From Syngnathus acus (taxonomy: Eukaryota; Chordata; Actinopteri; Syngnathiformes; Syngnathidae), in assembly GCF_901709675.1 (NCBI RefSeq), contig NC_051089.1, positions 2,952,476 to 3,016,475 on the forward strand: 64,000 bases of DNA, read 5' to 3'. The notes below the pieces were generated by a model that worked only from the letters and a program-made list of their open reading frames with translations, was not told where the DNA came from and did no database searches. This document shows, piece after piece, positions 24,001 to 33,889 of the stretch. Each line of letters opens with the position of its first letter. The first letter of the stretch is position 1. The position numbers were made by a program, and so were the translations under genes.

Positions 24001-24665
24001 CGTCACACGTTTTAAAATATAATCACCCAACTAAAAAAAAACATTTCAGAGGCGTATCATTAATATTTTGTGAAGCATACACGAATCAATGACTTGCCAT
24101 ATTGTCCACCCTACAATTTCCTCTAAATATATATTTTTTTACAAGGCTTTCATTAACAGATATGTACTGCACACGACACATTCTTATCATCAGTACACAT
24201 TCTGTCAGTGTACATGACAAGTTGCCGGTGATAGCAACACACGATCAGTGCGCGCGTGCGTGTGCGTGCGTGCGTGCGTGTCTATTCTGCAGTGATGTAA
24301 TGCTGATATACTGAAGCTGCATCCTCGCGGTGAAAGGCCATCCCTTGTTTCCACACTCTGACTGATCATTTAGCCACCTCAGATCGATACAGCAGTGTGC
24401 GAGTATGTGTGTCTGCAAGCGTGTCTGATGACGTCACCAAAACAAAAGCCCACATCATTTTATTGTGAGCACCCCCCAGGGCTAAATAAAACGACCACCA
24501 CAACCGACATTACAGTTAATGATTATAAATATGAATATCAATGGTAGCTTCATTCGTCATCGTTGATTGATCATTACATTGCACGAATGAATTGTTTGTC
24601 TCACCTGAACGCAGCACAGCGATGCAGAGAACCAGCAGCATCCCAAGCCGCACCGTCGCCCCCAT
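21015..24665 (-). CDS. lrp3: LDL receptor-related protein 3 (CUB/LDL-A type I receptor)
   Basis: Single-pass endocytic-type receptor with CUB and LDL-A modules; its ligand is not well defined. Coding exons in transcript order: 24605..24665, 23577..23715, 23295..23518, 22594..23210, 22249..22460, 21775..22174, 21015..21692. Phases agree, giving 776 aa (human 770). Module order: signal peptide (1-20); CUB1 (about 22-138); two LDL-A repeats with DECGDGTDE-type and DCPDGSDE acidic motifs; CUB2; three LDL-A repeats; a transmembrane helix (about 473-497, [20 protein letters not shown]); and a cytoplasmic tail with [20 protein letters not shown], strongly conserved in LRP3. LDL-A cysteines and calcium-binding Asp/Glu are intact. 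Exon 2 has a tandem CAGCAG acceptor (see findings). The extreme C-terminus is unusual, with RKRRRRKRK replacing the short acidic end of human LRP3. It is tail-to-tail with slc7a10, as in human. Confidence 0.93.
24248..24281 (+). repeat. (GTGC)n microsatellite upstream of lrp3 exon 2
   Basis: Imperfect alternating GTGC/GCGT units in lrp3 intron 1, an alternating purine-pyrimidine run. Confidence 0.85.
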
Positions 24666-25328
24666 CGCTCCGCTTTAGCAGAAATTGTGGCTTTTATCTC
24701 GGACAAGACCGCCACACTCCCGCCGGCGTGACCTCCATTGTTTTTTAGCCGTGCGAAGCCGTCAAATGAAGAGGTTTTAAAGCGGCATTGTGTGTCCTTT
24801 AGCAAGACTGTAGAACGAGGGTGATTCTAAATGCAATATCCGGTTTGATATTCCAAACTAAATATTAAATATTTGTTAAGAAAACAGGGGAGACTGAAGC
24901 CACTCGATCCAAATGTGACAATAGATTTAGTAAATAAATTATCAAATGCTGTTTGAGTCCTGCATTGTCTCAATTCAGTTATTTAGTCCAGGGATTATTT
25001 TAAAGCTCTTATTTTGACAACAAAACCGTCTCATCCCCGCGACAATTGTGTGGCTTTTTCAGATCAATATTCCGCAACTAAACTGATCAAAAAAGGTCTT
25101 TAATTGTCCAAAGTGTGCCGAAATATGATCTGAAATATTATTTCGTTACACGGATTACACAAGGTACAACGATAATGATCGTTACTTTAAAATGGGAACG
25201 TTCATTCAGAATTTCCTTCTTTCCGCTTAAGGTTTTATCAACAATCTGTGATTTATTATTGTAGTTACGGAATGTTTCTTGGTGACGAAGGTTTATGACG
25301 TTTTATTGCATGAATTATGCAGTGTTTA

Positions 25329-25505
<177 letters not shown>

Positions 25506-25851
25506 TTAAAATTTTAAATTAAAGTAAATCTCTAAGTAAAATGTAAAACGCTCTCTTTTTAGAAATATCCCCCTTCAAAAACGTGAATTTTCACAAAGAC
25601 GCTGCAAAACAGCCTCATTGATGCTGCTGACCTTTAAAAAACTAGAAATTCTAAAACGCTAACACCTTCTAAACCCTTTATTGAGCATAAGAAAATAAAC
25701 CAAGAATTCTTCAATCCAATGAATTATGAAAATAGTACTATTTTTTGACCAAAAAAAGAACTAAAAATAAAATAATTGTACTAAGTTCATCTTGTTTTTC
25801 CTTTTCAATTACTTCACTGGTTCTTCTATCAAACAAATTATTTTAGGTGTA

Positions 25852-25900
25852 TTTACCTGACATGTTTCGGCGGGTTCTTCCGCCTTCATCAGAAGGCTAA
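25852..25900 (-). repeat. Hammerhead-ribozyme-like motif, probable Penelope-like element remnant
   Basis: On the minus strand, CTGATGA (25892..25886) is followed by a 5-bp stem GGCGG/CCGCC with loop AAGAAC, then GAAA, the palindrome CATG, and TC. This is the hammerhead core order C-U-G-A-N-G-A, stem II, GAAA, minimal stem III, NUH. An extra A lies between CTGATGA and stem II, and stem I pairs only weakly (about 3 bp), so activity is doubtful. Short-stem-III hammerheads of this type are characteristic of the terminal repeats of Penelope-like retroelements. No element ORF is visible around it. Confidence 0.55.
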
Positions 25901-26145
25901 AAATAAAATATCTTAAAAATAAAAAACACTGTCAAACTAAAAAGCTCTGGTCTTAAAACACCTTTTCTTTTAACCAAAAATGTAAAAGCAAATTACTTGA
26001 GGGGGAAATGAAAAATTGGCTCACAAAAATCCAAATTGCCAATACTACTATTTGCTCTTTTTAATAATACACATTTAAATGCTTTAAGATACAGAAATAA
26101 ATGCTGCACTATTAATAATGAGGCAATGATGTGATTCTTCAACAA

Positions 26146-26151
26146 TTTATT
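26146..26151 (-). terminator. Candidate dnaja2 poly(A) signal
   Basis: AATAAA on the minus strand, about 570 bases after the dnaja2 stop codon. Other candidates cannot be excluded. Confidence 0.3.
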
Positions 26152-26719
26152 CAACAATTTAAACATTGTTTTTTTAAATGATTTTTGTGACTGCGGTACA
26201 AGTGCCGGAACCAAAAGCTTAACAATTTTTACTAGTTTTTTTTGTACATGCACATGATCTCAACATAGGTGCAGGCTATATCGTCTTTTTTTTTTTTTTT
26301 TCCTGTTTGTGTGTGTTATTTCTTGCTATATACGTTGTTTTTAAAATCACACTCCGCTTTGAATACAGGCGGTAACCAGTTGAAAGATATACACAATCTG
26401 GGATTAAAAATATAAAGAAAAGGAAGAGGAGGATGAGGACTTGGACCGACATGTAAAAAGCTACCAAGAAAAACAAAGCTGTAACAAAAAAACAAAAAAG
26501 TAAAACTGAAACATTCTATGAGAAAACGGCTCGTGTGAATGTGTTCATTTGTTAAATTACTGTAAATTCTTTGAGGGCGGGGGGAAAAAAGCAACATTCA
26601 AACAAGAGAATTTCTCTGCCTCGGAAGAGGTAACGGCAGGATGTCTGCAGCTTCTTTTAAATAAACGAAGAACAAAGTCTATTTTTGCCGCCTGTGCCCA
26701 CTGCCTCACCGCTTCTGGG

Positions 26720-29700
26720 CTATTGATGGGCGCACTGGACCCCCGGGCCGTGGTGACCGCCCTCTTCGTCTGAGCTGTCGTTGTAGGCCTCCCGGCGGCC
26801 CCCTGTCGACGAGCCCTGGCTCACGTCGTAGTCCTGAAGGTCCACCTCCTCCGTCTCGCCTGTGATGAGCGGCGCCTCTGATCGCGATGGAAGCATGTCC
26901 TCCAGTTCCTGGAAGGCAATTTTATTATTTTTGGGAATATGCAATAAACAGCCAAGTAATGAAAATGACAATTCAAAATGTAACACAAATATACACATTT
27001 ATTAACAAAATAGCGTTACCGCCAATTTCTCGGGGCTGATCCAGTTGCTGTCGGGGAACTGCACATCAAACTTGACATACAGGTCTCCCTTCTCAAAGGG
27101 GTTGCGGTACTGCGGCATGCCCTCCCCTCGCACCACCCGCACCGAGCCTGACAACAAACAAAGCTCCCGTTACACTCGTTTTGTTGATGGCGCGGAGGAG
27201 AGCCGAGGAGGAAAGCTACCTGGCTCGATGACCTTGCCGGCGGGATGCTTGACCACGATCTGTCGACCGTCTAAATGTTTCAGCATGAACTGGAAGCCGC
27301 ACAGCGCCTCCACCAGGCCGATCTTGTGGTTCATGAACAGGTCGTTGCCATCTCGCCGGAATGTCTGCGGGGGAAAAAACAAACACTTACAAATGAACTA
27401 TTGATGTAGAAGCTTCCTAAAAAAAAGACGCTATTGTTGTGTTACTCAGCTAACCTATGCTATATGCAAGTTTGCACAGGCTGGGCCAGCTGTTCTAGTC
27501 AGACAGCTTTTGTCTAGTGACAAAAGTGACAGGATGGAGGTTGTCACAACGCTGCTGACAGAAGGCACAAGCACAGTACCTATGCTCCATTCGCAAATCT
27601 ACCATGCTGAGGACAATCTTCTGGTTTATTGAAAGAAGAATCAAAGCCATCGTTCTCTTTTGTCTTTTTTCCCTTCAACACTCAATGCAATCCCACAGGC
27701 ACTGCACGTTAACAGTTCAAATGGGAATCACGAAACTATGCCAGAGGTCCCATCGTAGCAACTTGGGCTTGGATGAAAGGCAAGTTGTCAGGACAATGTG
27801 CTGCTGCTCCTTTGGCAGAGATGTCTCAAAGCAGCCCCTGCTGGTGATGACGGCGCTCTAATGCCCACCAACTGATGAGGTCTACCGGTTTTTACAATGC
27901 AAATCAAAATACTCCTAAGGCTGAAAATGCAAATTTTGATCAAATGTTTGAACTAGTCACTAATCCACACGTGAACTGTTCAACTTCAACATTGAGTAAG
28001 CAAAAATAGAAAAAAACTAAAAACACAATTAAAAATAGCCAAGCCGAGCGCTCACCTCGTGCTCTTTCTCTTGCAGCACCAGGACGATGTCGCCCGGCTC
28101 CACCCCCGGTGCCTGATCCGCCTCTCCGCCGAAGGTGATCTTTTGGCCGTGCTTCATGCCCTTGTCCACGTGCACCTCCAAGATCTTGACCTCCTTCACC
28201 ACCTTCTTGCCCTCGCACTTCTTACAGCGGTCCTTCTCGCTGATCACCTCACCTGAGGGCGCAGAATGACCGGGAATCAGTTAGAAACACAAATTACCAT
28301 TATGTTTAATCCAAAGTCATGAGAAAAATGAGAAGCAACCACAAGTAACCAGTGTATTAAATGTACACGCAGTGTCTTATCACACAGCACAACTAATAAG
28401 CATGAAGAAAAACAACAACCTACCAGAAAACATTGAAAGAAAATGATAGACAAGCGCATCCAAGGTAAAGACGGTAAGACCATCTGCAAGTAGCTTGATG
28501 ACAAATTGAAGAGACGGATAACACGAAAAGGAGGAAAAAGGCCCAGAAGAATGTCCAAAGAAATTAAACACACCTTCTCCGTTGCAATCCGTGCACACGG
28601 ACTGCATCTGTTGCACCATGCCCGGCGCCAGCTGTCTGATCATGATGCGCATCCCGCGCCCTCGGCAAGCGGTGCACTTCTGGACCGCACCCGTCTTGCC
28701 TCCTTGCCTGCAATGCATCATCGCAACACATTCAGCGAATCCTTCTCAACTGAACTCGGAAGACGGCGGAAGTGGACGAAACGTACCCGTTACAAGTACT
28801 ACACAGGACATTTTTGCTGAGTTGTAGTTTGGTCGTCTTGCCGTTGTAAAGGTCATCCAGTGATACTCTGCGAGGGAAACAACGGTTCAGATTGCAATTG
28901 GATTCTTTGGAGGGGGCAGAATGAAAAATGTGCCACTTTGACCATGAATGAAAAGCGTTCCGAAGCAAACCGTTTCAGGAGGGTCGTCTTGTCTCATGCA
29001 AATGCAGCCCCAATTAACCCCGGTTCTGGATTTCCATTGTGCCGCCCCCTTTTACATGGCCGCGCAAAATGCAAACAAGACGACCAGGCAGCGCAAAAGG
29101 TTAACTACCTAAATCCACCAAGAGGCCGACATGAAAGCCGTTTTGCCTTGACAGAATTCAATACGCTTGTGCTCATTAAGATCTGTGTCATGCTAAAAAT
29201 ATCGATCACTAAAGAAAGCCTCCATTTTCCCCAGGGCGTACTTGAGCGGGTGCACCATATCCTCGCCTCTCCGCCGGCCGCCGTTGCGCGAGCGTCCGGC
29301 TTGACCGCCCATGAATCCGAAAAGCCCGCCGCCAAAGATGTGCGAGAAGATGTCGTCCATGCCGGGGCCGCCGCCGCCACCCTCCCGCAGGCCCTGCTCG
29401 CCATAGCGATCATAGAGCTCCTTCTTCTCGGGGTTGGTCAGAACTTCATAGGCAAAGCTGATTTCCTTGAACTGAAGCAGTGACACGAGATGTTTTCAGT
29501 GAAACTCATTCGCAGAATAAAAGGTATATAATTGGCGGCTGTGAATAAATGTCCAACTTTTTACCTTGTCGCCAGCGTTGGGGTTTTTGTCCGGATGGTA
29601 CTCTTTGGCCAACTTTCTGTATGCCTGTGGAGATAGCACAGTACCAATCACTATCACTCCAACAGCACATGTGCTTCGCCTACATGACGTCACGACGTTA

Positions 29701-30582
29701 TCTGGTGATGACGCATCTTACTTGACGAAAGCCAAAGATTATAGAAGTGCTGGTTTAAATGAAACGAGGTTGAATAAGATGATCAAATCATCGTTCCAAT
29801 TAGTTTACCAACAAAGACTTTCCGTATAAAATGGCGGCTGGACAAGTGTATGAAAGGTTGTGTAATTGAGAAACTGCTAGCATCGTAGGCTAGCGAGAAT
29901 GTAAACTTTGCTTTGAACGAAATAATGTTGCCGCTAGTTACAACAGCAACTACAATCCACTTAGTATTATATTTTGGAGTATTTTTTAGACTTGACGGAG
30001 CTCATTTACGACCGAATTGACGCACAGTGGTCTAAAAAAACATGACGGCAAAAGTCCGGTTTTATTCATTTTATTCGTCCCATTTCAATCATGTGCCTTT
30101 ATGGAGAATTATTTTGGATCAATAGAGCCACGTCGTAACTCTTGCCAAGCTTGGCTTCATGACTAACACCTGTACGGTTACTAAGGGGAGGTCAAACCGT
30201 AAATGACTCACACACATACTTGAAATGAAGTCAAGTAATCGCTCATCTACAAATGTTTATTAGAGTAAATGTTTGGAAGGCCAAACCACCGCTTCGGACA
30301 TTTTATCGCGTTTCCATCCGCATCGTCACAAACACAAGCATCCAGGCCGGTTAGCATGATGGCGAGCTAACGTTAGCACGCCATGTTAAAGACGTACTTC
30401 CTGCTTACATTTTTTTCCAAGCGCCCCGGCTAATCAAAGGCAGCCGGGGCTTCGTGCCTTTTGCCGGCTTTATAGCAAGGCCGCCTTCCCGCTATGCGCT
30501 TTACCTTCTTCAGTTCATTTTCGGAAGCAGACGGCGACACGCCGAGGATGTCATAGAGCTTGGTGTCGGCAACATTGGCCAT
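26720..30582 (-). CDS. dnaja2: DnaJ homolog subfamily A member 2 (Hsp40 co-chaperone)
   Basis: Type A J-protein that stimulates Hsp70 ATPase and delivers unfolded clients in the cytosol. Coding exons: 30505..30582, 29565..29624, 29242..29471, 28787..28867, 28574..28707, 28056..28252, 27220..27364, 27020..27147, 26720..26908. All phases agree, giving 413 aa (human 412). The J domain starts [15 protein letters not shown] and has the HPD tripeptide at residues 36-38. A Gly/Phe region follows ([10 protein letters not shown]). The four zinc-finger half-sites are [24 protein letters not shown] and CKKCEGKK, all cysteines present. After the substrate-binding domains come the tail YNDSSDEE and the C-terminal CAHQ, a CaaX-type farnesylation box typical of DNAJA2. 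The start codon has an optimal context (ACCATGGCC). The nearest relatives, dnaja1 and dnaja4, differ at the N-terminus. Confidence 0.97.
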
Positions 30583-30678
30583 GGTTGTCGCTGCGGATGT
30601 TGCTCTCAGCGAGGAGGTGGATGGACAAAGAGACGGACGGTGCCGGGTGGAAAATGTTTCGCTCGCCTTCCGCGCCTT

Positions 30679-30688
30679 CACTTCCGGT
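30679..30688 (-). promoter_or_regulatory. ETS/GABP-type site in dnaja2 promoter
   Basis: ACCGGAAGTG on the minus strand, about 97 bases upstream of the dnaja2 ATG in CpG-containing sequence. This is the canonical ETS core of housekeeping promoters, consistent with a constitutive chaperone gene. Confidence 0.5.
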
Positions 30689-30880
30689 GGGGTCAACAGT
30701 GTTGTGCGCCCCCTTTGGTCGAGTCACTGACATTACACATAAAAGATATCCCTCCAAAAAAGCGTCAGCCATGCACAAAACATGACCCAGTCAAAAATTA
30801 TTTTCTACTGGTGGTAGACCAAAGTATTCTCATTTGTATTTTCCTCAGAATATCAACTCACTGCCCTCTCCACAAATGTT

Positions 30881-30895
30881 GGCGCCCTCTAGTGG
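30881..30895 (-). promoter_or_regulatory. Perfect CTCF core motif
   Basis: CCACTAGAGGGCGCC on the minus strand fits every position of the CCASYAGRKGGCRSY core. It lies about 300 bases upstream of the dnaja2 start codon. A partial match GCGCCCCCTTTGG lies at about 30707. Confidence 0.45.
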
Positions 30896-32329
30896 AGCAT
30901 CCTCTGTACTAGTCCTAAAATTCCTCTCATTCTAGTCACTGGTTCAAGCAGAGTCAGAGGACATTTTAAAAGCTCGAGAAAATATACACTTGTTTGAGGT
31001 TAACCTTGTCCCAGGAAGGTTTCATTGGCCTCAGCATCATAAGCATTAACCAACCGCACAGTTGAGGAGCTGATACAATTATAACCAATTTGGCAACAAG
31101 GGAGGTCAGAGGCCACATTTGAGTAAGGGAAAAAAAGCATGTTTATTTCATGCAATAAAATAATATCTTGAGATTAAACCTGATATTTACACACATTCTG
31201 CTACCCCACTGTGATGATCTTTCATGTCTGGGCAGCCAGGGCTGGATGTGCATCACAACAAGAGGCTGCACATCTGAGCAAAGACCAACGTGTTCGTGAA
31301 GGTGACATTTTTAAGAGAGCTGCCCGGAGCGCCAGAGAAGACAAATGCATGATGGCAGGAAGCAAAGGGAAGGCAAAGTGCAAATTTGTCAGCAAGCAGC
31401 AGCTTGACTAATGCAGCTGTGTATGTGTGTTTGTGTGTGCTGCAAACTTCTATCAGATAATTATTATAATCCTCACATCATTTGTTCAAATCAAACACAG
31501 GCCTATTTTATGTTTGGATCTGGACCACAGATTGAAATTATAATAATACTACATTTACGTTCTTACCTGATTTCCTTGAGATCTTGTTTTAAAATAATCT
31601 ATTACAGTGGACGTGTTCATTTACTCAACTGCAAGAAGTACCAAATACGTAGAGGGCTCAGACTAGATCTTATTCATACAAACAAATTTTAATCATAATG
31701 TCGAATAATCTATATTATACATAATTTCCTCACAAATAAGAATTCCACTCATATTTTTCACAAATAAAAATTAAATCATATATAAAATATAGATTAAATA
31801 TATACATTAGGCCACAAAGAAAAAAAATCATCTTTTTTTTCAGTTAGTCAATACACAATGAAACATGAGTGAGCACCACAATTTCCTAAGGAAATAAAAT
31901 AGGGTCCTATTAGGGGTGAGGCATTTATTTGACACTTTTATAGCACTGTACAATGAAGCTCCCACAGGCTGGTCCGCAGGTTCTCTTCCAATCCAATAGA
32001 ATGAAATCATACATTGTGATTAAGTCAATCATTTCTTGAGGGGACGTTGTGCTTGTACATTTCTCAAGGGGGGATTCAAAAATAAAAACACTTTCCTCTT
32101 ACCAAAATAAGAGTCTCTTGGTGTGCTCTTTCCGTGGCGGAGCGCTAGGCGTTATGTCTGCGTGTGGATGTGTGAGGTAAGCAGGGCTGCCATTTCAACA
32201 AAGCATGTCAAACTCCATCACAAGTGGATTCAGTGAGTCAGCCACACAGCACTGCTAAAGATACAAAAGGATATTCGGACATGTCTTGTAATACCGAGCG
32301 TTTCCGTTAGACGGCGCTGGTGAGTCACA

Positions 32330-32960
32330 TCACAGCCAAAACTTCTTAAGGGCGCTTCCAAACCAGCACGAAACACTGCTAATTCTACTCCAGTTAAGAC
32401 CGTAGGCTATAATTTGGGTTTACACTCTGTGCGGTTCATTTGATCAAATCCGGAACTCCAGTTCAGACCAAACCAAACATACTACGACTTTGAAAGGTCC
32501 TTTCACACTTTGGTCCATTTTATGTTTTGCCTATGGTTGGTCCATTATAACCTAGCTGCAGTTCATTGAGTCAGTTACTAATGCAAATATTTAACCTCAT
32601 TTAGGGGTGCTTTCACATAGTATTTCACTTTTGAACCTCTGTCATGTTAGTTTGGTCAGTCCGGAACTGGTCTGAGACCCTCAAAACTGAAAGCTTCCAA
32701 ATGAACTCAGTGAAATCCAGTTTCTGAATTTGGGTGACCCCCTCAACCGAAAAAAAAAAATACACACCACAACTAACCACACTAACACACACACAAACAC
32801 AATTTGGTCCCTTTTATTCGAACTCTGGTTGGTGTTCCAGATTAATGTGATTTGTTCTGTGATGTGTGAACACACGAATGGAAATCAGGTGTGGGCCCAA
32901 CCTAGAACAAACGGAACTCTTCCAAAAAAACTCTGGCACGGTCCAATTGTAAACTAAATG
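32330..32960. mobile_element. Degenerate non-autonomous DNA element
   Basis: Carries words I associate with a common fish DNA-transposon-derived repeat: GGGTGCTTTCACATAG (near 32605), CCTTTCACACTTTGGTCC (near 32498), TTTTATTCGAACTCTGGTTG (near 32812) and GAACACACGAATGG. The copy is too eroded to define termini or target-site duplication, so limits are approximate. Confidence 0.4.
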
Positions 32961-33889
32961 ACCCGAAGCATAATAATAGTGGCGTTGAACGAGACCTCCC
33001 CAAATACTGAACAGTTTGGAAGAAACTCCAGAAGGTTCTGGTTGTGAACCAGTCAGGTTTAGAGACCCTTAATATTATAATGATGATACAGATGACAAGA
33101 GTCAGCAATGGTGACTGCTGACTTATTGGTCAAGTCTTTGCTTAAAGTGCATTTGGCAATGTGCTGGTGCGTTCGATTGTCCAGCAGTACCTTAAACTAC
33201 TTTCTTTTAGCGTTCCTGTGACCGTGATGAGTCTTGCGTCACAGGGGTTTGTCGTAATGCAACCCAACTCGGCGAGGGGAGAAACAGATCAGGTGATTGT
33301 GAGCAGACAAGGTGAACTTTGGACTAATCTACTTGGATATAACCAAAAGACCGATCCGTTGAGAGCTTTGGGGATCCCATCAATTCCCTCCATGTTACAA
33401 GGTCAATAAATCCTAGTTGTGACAGATAAGGAACACGCACCAAAATAATAATAATAAAAAATAAATCAAATAAATTATTTGAAGTCACTATATTAAATAT
33501 ACATGTATATCTGTTATACCTATGCATGGCCAGGTGAATGGTTGTAACAAGTTCAGAAAATCTCTCATTGGGTTCTTCTGTCGAGCTGATTGCATGGACC
33601 AAGCATGCATGTCTGGATTCGGACCATCTTGGTTGTTCTGGTTCAATGGAACAGGTTTTGCCATCCAAGGGTGAGAAAATTCCCCTTCGATAAGTTCATG
33701 GAGATGGAGCGCTGTTGGTAGGTGGCCACTGATGTTCTGTTCTGCTTTCTTGATTCCCTTTTTTATTTCAACCACACATTGTTCCTCAAGAATTCCATGG
33801 ACATGGATTGATGTTGGTAGTGGACCACAGAGGTTCTGTTCTGGTTCCTTCATCCCATTTTTCCAACCTCGCAAGGTAAGATTCTCCTC

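Larger units (their letters stand above)
30583..33889. other. Region between dnaja2 start and neto2 stop
   Basis: Contains the dnaja2 promoter (ETS site near 30.68 kb), a perfect CTCF-type motif at 30.88 kb, an AT-rich stretch at 31.4-31.9 kb, a degenerate DNA-element copy at about 32.3-33.0 kb, and the neto2 3' UTR. No exon recognised. Confidence 0.6.

Noticed and set aside
27540-27870. Possible snoRNA in dnaja2 intron 7 (GTGATGA and CTGA boxes, and a GCTGCTCCTTTG/CAAAGCAGC hairpin)
   Set aside because: The C and D boxes lie only about 25 bases apart with no terminal stem, and the minus-strand hairpins lack a proper H and ACA box arrangement.
28860-29483. A 207-codon plus-strand open frame
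   Set aside because: Antisense shadow of dnaja2 exons 3-4 and the intron between them; no independent homology.
30144-30155. 12-bp palindrome GCCAAGCTTGGC upstream of dnaja2 exon 2
   Set aside because: Short, isolated and without neighbouring structure; expected by chance in 64 kb.
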